A stretch of 64,000 nucleotides of DNA from positions 1,364,001-1,428,000 of the forward strand of contig CAVZAT010000004.1 in assembly GCA_963773335.1 (NCBI GenBank). Reading direction: 5' to 3'. Origin of the DNA: UBA4742 sp963773335. GTDB taxonomy: Bacteria > Actinomycetota > Acidimicrobiia > Acidimicrobiales > Acidimicrobilacustridaceae. A program made the translations under genes and the position numbers. Shown here one piece after another: positions 38,194 through 47,171 of the stretch (the first letter of the stretch is position 1; each line of letters opens with the position of its first letter). The notes under the pieces were generated by a model that searched no databases, had not been told where the DNA came from, and was given only the letters and a program-made list of their open reading frames with translations.

Positions 38194-39095
38194 TCCGGTT
38201 CTGAGCCCGACCGGTCGAGTCCCACCACCTCGGCGCTCACCCGGTCGAGGAAGCTCGACAGCGCGAGCCACCATCCCTGCGGAGCCTCGAACTGCGGGCT
38301 GTGCCCGCCGCCGTCCACCACCACCATCTCGGCCCCGTTGATGGCCTCGGCCAGGGCCCGGCTGGGCCCGAGGAACGGGGTGTCCTGCGAACCGACCAGC
38401 ACCAGGGTGGGCATGGACAGCGATCGCAACGACTCGAGGCGATCTCGGGTCGAGGTCAGCTCCAACATCATCGCCGCATACATGGCCGCCGACGCGGCCC
38501 GCAGGTTGCGGTCGCCACGGGCCGCGTGGGCGGGATCTTCGGCCACCTTGCGCCGGTAGGCCTCGGTGGAGAGGGGGTCGTCCTCCATGGAGGCCATGAA
38601 GTCGGCGATGACATCCATCCCCTGCTCCCGGGCGGTGACCACCCCCAGCTCGACCAGCGCCGGGTCGACGGGCACCGGACCGTGGCCGGTGTCCATGAGC
38701 ACGAGGGCCGCCACCCGATCCGGCGCCCCGGTGGCCACCACCTGGGCGATCATCCCGCCCATCGAGTGTCCCAGCAGGGCGAACCGGTCCCAGCCCAGGG
38801 CATCGGCCAGGCCCAGGACGTCGCCGCTGAAGGTGGCCAGGGAGTACGCCGACTCCTGGTCGGGCTTGGTGCTCTGACCATGGCCTCGGAGGTCGGGCGC
38901 CACCACGTGCCAGCCCTGCCCGGCCAGGAGCTCGACGAAATCGGTGAAGTCGCTACGGCTCCCGGTGTAGCCGTGCACCAACAGCAGTGGCCGACCTCCC
39001 GCCCCGGCCTCGGTCAGGGTGAGCTCGACCGGGCCGAGGTCGATCACCCGGTCCACGACGTCACCGTGGCGCACCGGCTGGCACTGCTCGTCCAT
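38190..39095 (-). CDS. Alpha/beta hydrolase
   Basis: A 301-residue enzyme with LLLVHGYTGSRSDF (oxyanion loop), APDLRGHGQSTKP, nucleophile elbow GHSMGG, acid region LVLVGSQDTPFLGPS and the catalytic His in DGGGHSPQFEAPQ. The start at 39095 has GGAGGGTGGAG immediately upstream and TAGGGT about 30 bp upstream. Specificity is unknown; esterase, lactonase and C-C hydrolase are all possible. Confidence 0.9.
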   Translation of the reverse strand: MDEQCQPVRHGDVVDRVIDLGPVELTLTEAGAGGRPLLLVHGYTGSRSDFTDFVELLAGQGWHVVAPDLRGHGQSTKPDQESAYSLATFSGDVLGLADALGWDRFALLGHSMGGMIAQVVATGAPDRVAALVLMDTGHGPVPVDPALVELGVVTAREQGMDVIADFMASMEDDPLSTEAYRRKVAEDPAHAARGDRNLRAASAAMYAAMMLELTSTRDRLESLRSLSMPTLVLVGSQDTPFLGPSRALAEAINGAEMVVVDGGGHSPQFEAPQGWWLALSSFLDRVSAEVVGLDRSGSEPD

Positions 39096-39217
39096 CTCCA
39101 CCCTCCCTCGGAACCGTGGCGCGACCCTAGCCAGTCGTCCGCGATCGCAGGCTGGGGGCGCCGAACGGCCGAACACGGATGATGCACGAACTTCGGTCGC
39201 CTCACAGGCTCGACTCT

Positions 39218-39223
39218 TAGAAT
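39218..39223 (+). promoter_or_regulatory. Putative -10 box of the PAP2 gene
   Basis: TAGAAT lies six bases before the GTG at 39230, the strongest match to a sigma-70-type -10 among the boxes noted here. Confidence 0.48.
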
Positions 39224-39229
39224 CGGGGC

Positions 39230-40079
39230 GTGGCCCCTGTTGATCGCGAGCCTCGAGGACGCCGACCTCGCCGGGTCGGGCGAACGAGGCAACCACGACG
39301 AGCGCGGGGATCTGGGTCTGCGTTGGTGGAAGGAGCTGTTGTTCGTCGCCGGCTTCTACGGCGTCTACACCTTCATCCGCGACGAGTTCGGCTCGGCGTC
39401 GGTGGGCTCGGTGCACGCCCTGCACAACGCCATCCGGGTGATCCACCTCGAGCAATGGCTGGGCATCTTCCACGAACAGGCCATCCAGCACTGGTTCCTG
39501 CGTTCGCCATCGGTCATCCAGGTCTTGAACCTCTACTACGGCAGCCTCCACTTCCTGGTACCCATCGGGGTCCTACTGGTGCTCTTCCGGCGCTGGCCTG
39601 CGGACTACCGGTTCTGGCGCAACACGCTGGCCGCCACCACCGCCGTGGCCCTGATCGGCTTCAGCCTCTTTCCGCTCATGCCGCCCCGACTCCTTTGCGA
39701 CTGCGTGTACGGCGCCGGGCCCGGCGTCCACTTCGGATTCGTGGACACGTTGGCCCGGTTCGGCGGCTCCTGGTCCTTCGACTCGGGGGCCATGAAGGAC
39801 GTCTCCAACCAGTACGCGGCCATGCCCAGCCTCCATGTCGCCTGGTCGTTGTGGTGCGCCGCGGTCCTGGTCCCCCGTCTGCGCCGCGGCTGGGCCAAGG
39901 TCCTGGCCGCGCTGTACCCGCTGGTCACCCTGTTGGCCGTGGTGGTCACCGCCAACCACTACTTCCTCGACGCCGTCGGCGGCGCGGTGACGCTGGTGCT
40001 CGGGGTGCTGATCGCTCGGGCGCTGCCCAGCCGCACGCCCGGCCAGGTGTCGGATCGGGTGTCTGGTCGCCCCGTGTGA
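39230..40079 (+). CDS. PAP2-superfamily membrane phosphatase/phosphotransferase (Aur1/Ipt1-like)
   Basis: A multi-pass protein of about 280 residues with about six helices. Motifs fit the PAP2/inositol-phosphotransferase branch: LFPLMPPRLL, YAAMPSLHVAWSLW (PSLH) and TANHYFLDAVGGA (H-x3-D). The conserved frame opens from TTG at 39240. A promoter-like box points to GTG at 39230, which would need one extra base removed near 39238 to read in frame. It may handle phospholipid or isoprenoid phosphates and sits directly before dxs. Confidence 0.82.
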
Positions 40080-40086
40080 GGGCCGC

Positions 40087-40092
40087 TACGGT
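40087..40092 (+). promoter_or_regulatory. Putative -10 box of dxs
   Basis: TACGGT lies seven bases before the dxs GTG at 40100, just after the PAP2 stop. Confidence 0.42.
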
Positions 40093-40099
40093 GGCCGGA

Positions 40100-41962
40100 G
40101 TGATTCTGGAGAAGATCATGAGCCCGGCCGATCTTCGGGGCCTGGACCAGGCCGAGCTCGAGACCCTGGCTGTGGAGATCCGCCAGTTCATCGTGGACTC
40201 GGTGACCCAGGCCGGCAGCGGCCACCTGGGCTCCAACCTCGGCGTGGTCGAACTCACCCTGGCCCTGCACCGGGTCTTCGACTCCCCCGACGACATCATC
40301 CTGTGGGACACCGGCCACCAGGCCTACGTCCACAAGATCGTCACCGGGCGCCGCGCCGGCTTCGAGAACCTGCGCAAGGCCGACGGTCTGTCGGGCTACC
40401 CCAGCCGGGCCGAGAGCGAGCACGACTGGATCGAGAACAGCCACGCCTCCACCGTGCTGAGCTACGCCTACGGTCTGGCCACCGCCGAGCAGAGCGGCGT
40501 CGGGCACGGACGCCGGGTGGTGGCGGTCGTCGGCGACGGCTCGATGACCGGGGGCATGGCTTTCGAGGGCCTGAACAACCTGGGCCACAGCGGCCGCGAC
40601 TGCATCATCGTGCTCAACGACAACGGGCGGTCCTACGCCCCGACGGTCAGCCGCCTGGGCGAGAGCCTGGCCCGCATCCGCAACAACCCCGTCTACATGC
40701 GCCGCCAGGCCCGCATCGAGCGGATCCTCCAGGAGGTGCCCATGCTGGGCGACCGCCTGGAGCGGGCGCTGGAGGCGAGCAAGGCCGCGGTGCGCGAGAT
40801 GTGGGAGCCGACCGTCTTCTTCGAGACGCTCGGCGTGCGCTACACGGGCCCGTTCGACGGCCATGACATCCCCACCCTCGAGGAGGCGCTGCGCAACGCG
40901 TCCAAGATCGGGGGACCCCAGGTCGTGCACGTGCTGACCCAGAAGGGCCGGGGGTACGCGCCCGCCGAGAACGACCCCATCAAGCGACTGCACGACATCG
41001 GCATGCCCAAGCCCGGCAGCTACACCGCGGCCTTCACCGAGGCGCTGATCGCCGAGGCCGACGTCCATCCCGAAGTGGTGGCCATCACCGCGGCCATGCC
41101 CGACTCGACCGGCTTGCTGCCCTTCGCCGAGCGCTACCCTGAGCGCTGCTTCGATGTGGGGATCGCCGAGCAGCACGCGGTCACCGCCGCAGCCGGCATG
41201 GCCATGGGCGGGCTGCGTCCTGTGGTGGCGCTGTACTCGACCTTCCTGACCCGGGCCTTCGACCAGGTCAACCTCGACGTGGGCCTGCACCGCCAGCCGG
41301 TCATCTTCTGCCTCGACCGGTCGGGCATCACCGGCGACGACGGACCCAGCCACCACGGGGTGCTGGACATGATGCTGCTCACCAAGGTCCCGGGGATGGT
41401 CGTCTTCGCGCCGTCCTCGTACCAGGAGCTCCAGCAGATGCTGCACGACGCCATGGATCTGACCGACGGACCGGTGTCGATCCGCTACCCCAAGACGGCG
41501 GCACGCCACGAGCCCCCGGGCCAGATCGGCCACGGCCTCAAGGGTCGGCGACTCCTCCACGGCGACGAGCTGTGCATCATCTCCGTGGGCAAGATGCTGG
41601 ACGCGGCCGAGGCCGCGGCCAACCAGCTGATGTCGTCGGGGGTCTCGGTCACGCTGTGGGACGCTCGGGTGGTCAAGCCCCTCGACCCCGAGATGCTGGC
41701 CGACGCCGCTCGCCATCCGTGCGTGCTCACCGTCGAGGACGGGGTGCGCGAGGGCGGGATCGGCAACGCCGTGCAGGACCAGCTGGCCGAGCACACGCTC
41801 GGCGAGCACGAGCCCAGGGTGCGGGTCCTGGGCACCCCCATCGCCTTCATCCCCCAGGCCAAGCCCGATGCCATCCTCTCCGAGCTGGGCCTCGATCCGG
41901 CCGGCATCACGGCCTCGGCCCTCAGCCTGCTCGCGGGCGACCACCTCCCTCTGACCGACTGA
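40100..41962 (+). CDS. dxs: Dxs, 1-deoxy-D-xylulose-5-phosphate synthase
   Basis: Dxs condenses pyruvate and glyceraldehyde-3-phosphate at the entry to the MEP isoprenoid pathway. The intact 620-residue protein has GSGHLGSNLGVVELTLALH, WDTGHQAYVHKIVTGR, thiamine-diphosphate motif GDGSMTGGMAFEGLNN, LNDNGRSYAPTVSRLGE, FDVGIAEQHAVTAAAGMA and DRSGITGDDGPSHHGVLDM. The start at GTG 40100 (VILEKIMSPADLRGLD) matches the family N-terminus (ILxxIxSPxDL) better than the ATG six codons later. Confidence 0.96.
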   Translation: MILEKIMSPADLRGLDQAELETLAVEIRQFIVDSVTQAGSGHLGSNLGVVELTLALHRVFDSPDDIILWDTGHQAYVHKIVTGRRAGFENLRKADGLSGYPSRAESEHDWIENSHASTVLSYAYGLATAEQSGVGHGRRVVAVVGDGSMTGGMAFEGLNNLGHSGRDCIIVLNDNGRSYAPTVSRLGESLARIRNNPVYMRRQARIERILQEVPMLGDRLERALEASKAAVREMWEPTVFFETLGVRYTGPFDGHDIPTLEEALRNASKIGGPQVVHVLTQKGRGYAPAENDPIKRLHDIGMPKPGSYTAAFTEALIAEADVHPEVVAITAAMPDSTGLLPFAERYPERCFDVGIAEQHAVTAAAGMAMGGLRPVVALYSTFLTRAFDQVNLDVGLHRQPVIFCLDRSGITGDDGPSHHGVLDMMLLTKVPGMVVFAPSSYQELQQMLHDAMDLTDGPVSIRYPKTAARHEPPGQIGHGLKGRRLLHGDELCIISVGKMLDAAEAAANQLMSSGVSVTLWDARVVKPLDPEMLADAARHPCVLTVEDGVREGGIGNAVQDQLAEHTLGEHEPRVRVLGTPIAFIPQAKPDAILSELGLDPAGITASALSLLAGDHLPLTD

Positions 41963-42000
41963 TGGCCCCGCTCCTGGCCGGCGGGTCAGGGCGGACGCTG

Positions 42001-42675
42001 TCAGGTGTAGAAGGGGTTGTCCCCGGCGTGGTGGTCGGTCACGTCGATGACCTCGGTCACCTCGGGAAGCGCTTCTTTGATGGCCACCTGGATGCCCTGC
42101 ACCAGGGTTGCCGCGCTCAGCGAGCAGCCCTGGCAGCCGCCACCCATGGTCAGGAAGACCCTGGTGTCCTCGATGCCGGCCAGTGTGGCCCAGCCGCCGT
42201 GGGCGTCGAGCGAGGGGTTGATCGACTGCTCGAGCAGCTGGGTCACCCGGTCGGCCAGATCGCCGGTCAGCTCGAGGTTCATACCGGCCAGCGGGTTGGG
42301 CCGGTTCGGGTTGCGCAGCACCAGTCCACCCTGGTCGGCGTTGGCCGGCAGGTCGAGGGTGGCGCCGCGCAGCTGGTCGACGCTGGCGACGGGTATGGCC
42401 ACCATCAACTCGCCGATGTGCTCGCGGTGGTCGTCGTCCTGGAGGTCGTCGATGGTTTCGAAGGAGAGGTCGTAGGTGTAGTCGACGCCCCTGGTGCCGG
42501 TGACCTCGACCCACAGGCACAGGGTCTCGGGATCGTCCTCGGCCGAGCGGATCTCCAACACCTTGGCCAGCGCCGAGGGGGTGATGGCGAACACGGCCTC
42601 GGGCCGGTCGGCGCGAGACTCGTCGGACTCGGCGATGGCGCTGGTCGGGGCAGAGGCATCGGTGCCGGTAGACAT
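42001..42675 (-). CDS. NfuA-like Fe-S cluster carrier protein
   Basis: A 224-residue protein with an N-terminal degenerate A-type/HesB-like domain (FAITPSALAKVLEIRSAEDD ... YTYDLSFE) and a C-terminal NifU domain with the cluster-binding CxxC (GGGCQGCSLSAATLVQGIQV). This is the architecture of NfuA, which delivers Fe-S clusters to target enzymes. It may serve radical-SAM and IspG/IspH enzymes; dxs nearby is convergent. Confidence 0.9.
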   Translation of the reverse strand: MSTGTDASAPTSAIAESDESRADRPEAVFAITPSALAKVLEIRSAEDDPETLCLWVEVTGTRGVDYTYDLSFETIDDLQDDDHREHIGELMVAIPVASVDQLRGATLDLPANADQGGLVLRNPNRPNPLAGMNLELTGDLADRVTQLLEQSINPSLDAHGGWATLAGIEDTRVFLTMGGGCQGCSLSAATLVQGIQVAIKEALPEVTEVIDVTDHHAGDNPFYT

Positions 42676-42681
42676 GGTTCC

Positions 42682-42687
42682 AGGTTA
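42682..42687 (-). promoter_or_regulatory. Putative -10 box upstream of the NfuA-like gene
   Basis: TAACCT lies six bases before the ATG and overlaps the TAA of the small upstream ORF. Confidence 0.42.
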
Positions 42688-42827
42688 ACCCCGCTCGACG
42701 CGAGTCCCGACGGTGCGGTACGTGTGGCCGGCCAACAGCCTGGCAGCGCTTGCATCGGCGAAGGTGAGCGTCACCGAGCCGTCGGCGATGCCAGGCTCGT
42801 GCTCCGCCTCGAACAACGCCGGGCCAT
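42685..42827 (-). CDS. Possible 47-residue protein between ABC-F and nfuA-like genes
   Basis: If one missing C is restored in the CCC run near 42822, the minus strand reads MAPALFEAEHEPGIADGSVT, then LTFADASAARLLAGHTYRTV and GTRVERG-stop. The composition is protein-like (balanced charge, aliphatic periodicity), unlike shadow frames here. Without the correction only a TTG-started version exists. I do not recognise the family. Confidence 0.35.
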
Positions 42828-42835
42828 GGCACCGA

Positions 42836-44659
42836 TCAACGGGGCGCCGTCTCGGCCTCGGTGGACAAGTCCAGCCAACGGTGTTCGACCACCTCGATCT
42901 CGGCCCCGACGGTGGCCAGCTCGGCGCCCAGCCGGGCCAGCTCCTGGTGATCGTCGCGAGCCGCCTCGACCTGTTCGGTGAGCCGGTCCCGCCGGCGCTC
43001 CAGGCTGGCCAGGTCCTTCTCGGTCTGGCGGATGGCCTGGCGCAGCGTGCTCACCGTGCGCCGCGGTGCGTCGGAGGCCGTGGTGGCGGTCGATCTGGGC
43101 GCGGGCTTCGATCGAGTTGATGTGCCCGACCGGGACCGCTTGACCCGACGCTGCGCCTCCCAGGCCGCGTAGCCGCCGGGCCTTCTCCCCACCGTGCCCG
43201 ACCCGTCCAGCACCACCACGTCGGCCACGGTGCGCTCCAGGAAGGCCCGATCGTGGCTGACCACCACCAGCGCACCGGGCCAGTCCTCCAGGAACTCCTC
43301 CAGCACGCGGAGGGTGTCCACGTCCAGATCGTTGGTTGGCTCGTCGAGCAGCAACACGTTGGGTCGGGCGGCCAGGGTCAACAGCAGCTGCAACCGGCGG
43401 CGCTCGCCGCCCGAGAGCAGGCCGATGGGGGCGAACTGGGTGTCGGCGCTGAACCAGAACTGCTCGAGCAGAGCGGCGTCGCGCCAGTCCGGTACCCGGG
43501 CTCCACCCGTGACTGCGTCGCGCACCCGCTGGACCGGGTCCAGGGTCATGCCCAGCTGGTCGTAGTAGCCGAGGGCGACGGTGGGGCCGACCTCGATGCG
43601 TCCCTGGGTGGGCTGGCGGCGACCGGCCATCAGATCGAGCAGCGTCGACTTGCCCATCCCGTTGGCCCCCACGACGCCCAGCCGCTCGCGGTTGTCCAGG
43701 TTCAGCTCGACGCCGGTCAGCAGCCGCGGCCCGGTCGCGTCGAAGGCGAAGCCGACGTCGTGCAGCTCGATGACCTTGTCCCCCAGGCGGGGGGTGCCCA
43801 GGTGCAGATCCGGGATGCCCACCCGGGCGGGGGCCTCGCGCCGGCCCTCCACCACCGCGGTGGCCGCCTCGATGCGGGCCCTGGGCTTGCGGCTGCGTGC
43901 CGGCGCGCCCCGCCGCAGCCACGCCAGCTCCTTGCGGGCCAGGTTGCGGCGGGTGGACTCCGCCGCGTCGGCCTGTGCCTCGCGGTTGGACTTGGCATCG
44001 AGAAAGGAGGCGTAGCCGCCGTCGTGGACGTACCCCCGACCGCGGTCCAACTCCAGGATCCGAGTGGTGACCCGATCCAGCAGATGGCGATCGTGGGTGA
44101 CCAGGACCAGGCCGCCCCGGTGGGCGGCCAGACGGTCTTCCAGCCAGTCGATGCCGTCGATGTCGAGGTGGTTGGTGGGCTCGTCCAGCACCAGCAGATC
44201 GCTCGGCGCCACCAGGGCCCGGGCCAGAGCCACCCGCTTGGCCTGCCCGCCCGACAGGTTGGCCACCTCCGCGTCGAGCTGGGCCCCCAGGCCGATGCGG
44301 TCGAGCACGGCATCGACCTCCCACGGGTCGACATCGATCCGGCCGGATCCGACCTCCCCGGCGCCGGGACCACCCACGGCCTGGCCGTCCACGGCGCGAA
44401 CCACCACGTCGCGGACCCGGCCGGCCCCCAACTCGGGACGCTGATCGAGCCAGGACACCCGAACCCCCCGACCTCGCCGCACCACGCCTGATTCGGGCAC
44501 GGCCTGACCGGTGATCACCTGCAGCAGAGTGGACTTGCCGGCGCCGTTCTGCCCCACCACGCCCAACCGATCACCGGTGGACAGGGTGAGCGACAGGGCC
44601 TCGAACAGTGGGCGCCCGGGCCGGCTGGCCCTCACGGCGTCGAGGTCCACGAGGATCAT
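42836..44659 (-). CDS. ABC-F family ATPase (Uup-like)
   Basis: A soluble duplicated ABC protein of 607 residues without membrane segments. Cassette 1 has GQNGAGKST, LSGGQAKRVALARALVAPSD and LLVLDEPTNHLDIDGIDWLE. A basic linker follows (RRGAPARSRKPRARIEAATA). Cassette 2 has GANGMGKST, LSGGERRRLQLLLTLAARPN and LLDEPTNDLDVDTLRVLEEF. The C-terminal coiled coil (RQTEKDLASLERRRDRLTEQ) points to the Uup type. Two compensating indels near 43150 and 43070 garble the linker before it. ABC-F proteins act on the ribosome or in replication-linked repair. Confidence 0.9.
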   Translation of the reverse strand: MILVDLDAVRASRPGRPLFEALSLTLSTGDRLGVVGQNGAGKSTLLQVITGQAVPESGVVRRGRGVRVSWLDQRPELGAGRVRDVVVRAVDGQAVGGPGAGEVGSGRIDVDPWEVDAVLDRIGLGAQLDAEVANLSGGQAKRVALARALVAPSDLLVLDEPTNHLDIDGIDWLEDRLAAHRGGLVLVTHDRHLLDRVTTRILELDRGRGYVHDGGYASFLDAKSNREAQADAAESTRRNLARKELAWLRRGAPARSRKPRARIEAATAVVEGRREAPARVGIPDLHLGTPRLGDKVIELHDVGFAFDATGPRLLTGVELNLDNRERLGVVGANGMGKSTLLDLMAGRRQPTQGRIEVGPTVALGYYDQLGMTLDPVQRVRDAVTGGARVPDWRDAALLEQFWFSADTQFAPIGLLSGGERRRLQLLLTLAARPNVLLLDEPTNDLDVDTLRVLEEFLEDWPGALVVVSHDRAFLERTVADVVVLDGSGTVGRRPGGYAAWEAQRRVKRSRSGTSTRSKPAPRSTATTASDAPRRTVSTLRQAIRQTEKDLASLERRRDRLTEQVEAARDDHQELARLGAELATVGAEIEVVEHRWLDLSTEAETAPR

Positions 44660-44665
44660 GGCGCC

Positions 44666-44671
44666 ACCGTA
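44666..44671 (-). promoter_or_regulatory. Putative -10 box of the ABC-F gene
   Basis: TACGGT lies six bases before the ATG on the minus strand, at leaderless spacing. Confidence 0.42.
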
Positions 44672-44711
44672 CGCAACCCTGGCCGATTCCAGAACCGGGA
44701 CCCGGCGCCGG

Positions 44712-44717
44712 TAGATT
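44712..44717 (+). promoter_or_regulatory. Putative -10 box of the ABC permease/ATPase operon
   Basis: TAGATT lies eight bases before the GTG at 44726. It is divergent from the ABC-F promoter 40 bp away. Confidence 0.42.
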
Positions 44718-44725
44718 CAGCAGCT

Positions 44726-46285
44726 GTGGACGTCGACACCGTCGCTACCGAGCGCGCCCTCAAGGACCTGCGCAGGGCTCGCCGGCGCAACCGCATCAAG
44801 GACATCCACTGGATCGACGCGCTCTACAACGTCTACCTGACCGCCGGAGCCGGCATCATCTTGGTGCTGTTGGCCGCCGGCCGCCTCGACCAGGTGAAGC
44901 TGACCGGCCCACACCTGCTGCGCCTGGCCGACGACGGCCCGGCCATCCTCGGGCTGCTCATCGCCCTGGCCGTGGCCTTCGGGCTGCGTTCGGGGGGCCG
45001 GGGCGGACCGTTGACGCTCGAGGCCGCCGTGGTCCAGCACGAGCTCATGGCGCCCATACCCCACGAATCGGTGGTCCGGGGCCCCGCGGTCAAGCAGCTG
45101 CGCTTCCTGTCCTTCGCCGGGCTGGTGGTGGGCGCCATCGTGGGGGTGCTGGCCAGCCGCGAGTTGCACGGCAACCCCGTCCTACCCGTGATCTTCTGCG
45201 CGGCCACGTTCTCGCTGGCCGCGGCGCTGGCCATCGGCGCAGCCATGGTCACCTCCGGCCGCCGGCTCGGCTGGTGGACGGCCAACGGCATCGCCGCGCT
45301 GATCGTGGCCTGGTCGGTTGCCGACATCGTCTTGAAGCTGCGGACCTCGCCGCTGACCTGGCTGGCCAGCCTGGCCTTCTGGAGCATCCGGTTCACGCCC
45401 ATCGCCCTGGTCTCGGTGGCGCTGGTGGGCGTGGTGGCCCTGCTGGGCGTGCTGAGCGTGGGAAACCTGTCCATCGAGGCGGCCCGCCGCCGAGCCGGCC
45501 TGGTCTCCCAGTTGCGCTTCGCCGTGACCCTCCAGGACCTGCGCACGGTGGTGCTGCTGCGCCGCCAGCTCTCCCAGGAGAAGCCCCGAAACCGTCCGTG
45601 GATCCGTCTCGGCCGTGCCCGGCACATGCCCGCGGGCTGGCACCGCGACTGGCAGGGCATATTCCGGTTCCCGCTGTCACGGATAGTGCGTCTGGCCCTG
45701 CTGGGCGCGACGGCCGGTCTGTCGCTGGGCCTGATGTGGCGGGGGGCCACGCCCATGGTGGTGGTGGCCGGGCTCGTCCTCTACCTGGCCGCCTACGACG
45801 CGGTCGAGCCCGTCGCCCAGGAGATCGACCATCCCACCCGGTGGGAGAGCTTCCCCGAGGACAGCGGGCGCGTGCTGTTGGCCCACATGCCGGCCGCCGC
45901 CATCGTGATGCTGTTCGTCACCCTGGTGGCCGGCGGTGTGGCCCTGTTCCTGGTGCCGGCCAAGGTGGTGTTCACCCTGGCCCCGTTCATGGTGGTGGTG
46001 GCCGCCTGCGGCGCCGTGGCCGGGGCCGCGGTGAGCACCACGCTGGGCATGCCCAACCCCTCCAGCCTGCTGGGGCTGGGTCCCGATCTGATGGGCGTCG
46101 TGCTGGCCGCCCGGCTGGTCATCCCTCCGGCCATCGCCGTGGCCGCGCTGCTCCCCCTGCTGGCCGCCGGGCACAACCCTGACCTGGTCCAGACGGCCAA
46201 GGTCAACAACGTCGGGGTGTACCCGGTGTTCGCCATCTTCGGAGCCGGCATGTGGCTCCGCTACCGGAAGCCGAGTCACCTTTGA
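44726..46285 (+). CDS. Multi-pass ABC transporter permease-like membrane protein
   Basis: A 519-residue protein with a basic N-terminus (KDLRRARRRNRIKDIHWIDA) and roughly ten to twelve hydrophobic segments. These include YLTAGAGIILVLLAAGRLDQ, LAVAFGLRSGG, LVVGAIVGVLASRE, FTPIALVSVALVGVVALLGV and AAIVMLFVTLVAGGVALFLV. I do not assign a named family. The next gene encodes an ATPase whose TTG start overlaps this stop, so the pair very likely forms one ABC transporter. Confidence 0.78.
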   Translation: MDVDTVATERALKDLRRARRRNRIKDIHWIDALYNVYLTAGAGIILVLLAAGRLDQVKLTGPHLLRLADDGPAILGLLIALAVAFGLRSGGRGGPLTLEAAVVQHELMAPIPHESVVRGPAVKQLRFLSFAGLVVGAIVGVLASRELHGNPVLPVIFCAATFSLAAALAIGAAMVTSGRRLGWWTANGIAALIVAWSVADIVLKLRTSPLTWLASLAFWSIRFTPIALVSVALVGVVALLGVLSVGNLSIEAARRRAGLVSQLRFAVTLQDLRTVVLLRRQLSQEKPRNRPWIRLGRARHMPAGWHRDWQGIFRFPLSRIVRLALLGATAGLSLGLMWRGATPMVVVAGLVLYLAAYDAVEPVAQEIDHPTRWESFPEDSGRVLLAHMPAAAIVMLFVTLVAGGVALFLVPAKVVFTLAPFMVVVAACGAVAGAAVSTTLGMPNPSSLLGLGPDLMGVVLAARLVIPPAIAVAALLPLLAAGHNPDLVQTAKVNNVGVYPVFAIFGAGMWLRYRKPSHL

Positions 46286-47148
46286 GCCGCCGCAAGCGTT
46301 CCACCCCTCCGCCCCCGTCGAGCGCCCACGACGAGGTGGCAACCGAACTCGCCGCCGAGGTCGAGGACCCCGAGGGAAGGGGCGACGAGCCCGAGGTGAC
46401 CGACGACGACGTCGTGCAGGAGGAAGCCGTCGTCGAGGCACCCAAGCCGATCGCCAAGGCCGACATCCCCAAAGGCGCGGTCCTGGTCGCGTCCAAGGTC
46501 GGCAAGGACTACGGCGACGGCATGGGACTGGTGGCGCTCGACCTGGAGCTGCACCCCGGCGAGCTGGTGATGCTGGTGGGTCCCAACGGGGCCGGCAAGT
46601 CGACCTTCCTGGGTCTGGCCGCCGGGCTCATCGAGCCCAGCAACGGCGAGGCCTGGGTGCAGGGCGCGGCGCTGGGCACCCTCACCGCCCGGGCGGCCAC
46701 GTCCTACCTGCCCGACAACCCCGTGCTCTACGACGACCTCAGCCTCAACGAGCACATCGAGTACATCGCCCGCATGCACAACACCCAGGACTGGGAGTCC
46801 TACGCCGACGACCTGCTCGACATCTTCAACCTGACCGAGCGGGCCGATGATCTGCCGGCTCGCTTCAGCCGGGGACTGAAGCAGAAGACGGCGCTGATCC
46901 TCGGCCTGATCCGCCCGTTCAGCCTGCTGCTCATCGACGAGCCGTTCGTGGGCCTGGACACCCCGGGCCAGGAAGCGCTGGTCGACATCCTGGGCGACGT
47001 GGCCGCCCAGGGTGCCGCGGTGCTCTGCTCCACCCACCAGATGGACCTCACCCCCAAGGCCACCCGTTGCGTCGGCCTGCGCGACGGCGAGCTGGCCTAT
47101 GACGGCAAGGTCAGCGCCGAGAAGATCCGGTCCCTGGTGGGCGGTTGA
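46282..47148 (+). CDS. ABC transporter ATPase with acidic N-terminal extension
   Basis: The ABC core starts at about residue 70 (VLVASKVGKDYGDGMGLVAL), with Walker A GPNGAGKST, a signature-like FSRGLKQKTALILGLIRPFS, Walker B LLLIDEPFVGLDTPGQ and switch His STHQMDLTPKA. About 60 residues before it are Pro/Glu/Asp-rich (EVEDPEGRGDEPEVTDDDVV) and probably disordered. TTG at 46282 overlaps the permease stop (TTGA) and is preferred over upstream in-frame codons inside the permease. Confidence 0.85.
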   Translation: MSRRKRSTPPPPSSAHDEVATELAAEVEDPEGRGDEPEVTDDDVVQEEAVVEAPKPIAKADIPKGAVLVASKVGKDYGDGMGLVALDLELHPGELVMLVGPNGAGKSTFLGLAAGLIEPSNGEAWVQGAALGTLTARAATSYLPDNPVLYDDLSLNEHIEYIARMHNTQDWESYADDLLDIFNLTERADDLPARFSRGLKQKTALILGLIRPFSLLLIDEPFVGLDTPGQEALVDILGDVAAQGAAVLCSTHQMDLTPKATRCVGLRDGELAYDGKVSAEKIRSLVGG

Positions 47149-47156
47149 GCCGTCGC

Positions 47157-47162
47157 TAACAT
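47157..47162 (+). promoter_or_regulatory. Putative -10 box of the DUF3097 gene
   Basis: TAACAT lies nine bases before the ATG at 47172, in the 23-bp gap after the ATPase stop. Confidence 0.42.
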
Positions 47163-47171
47163 CGGGCGCCC

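Noticed and set aside
39230..41962. Apparent fusion of an upstream domain with Dxs
   Set aside because: The first 290 residues are the out-of-frame reading of the PAP2 gene; Dxs starts at 40100.
39959..42832. Minus-strand open frame of about 950 codons antisense to dxs
   Set aside because: It has a shadow composition; dxs is intact with all motifs on the plus strand.
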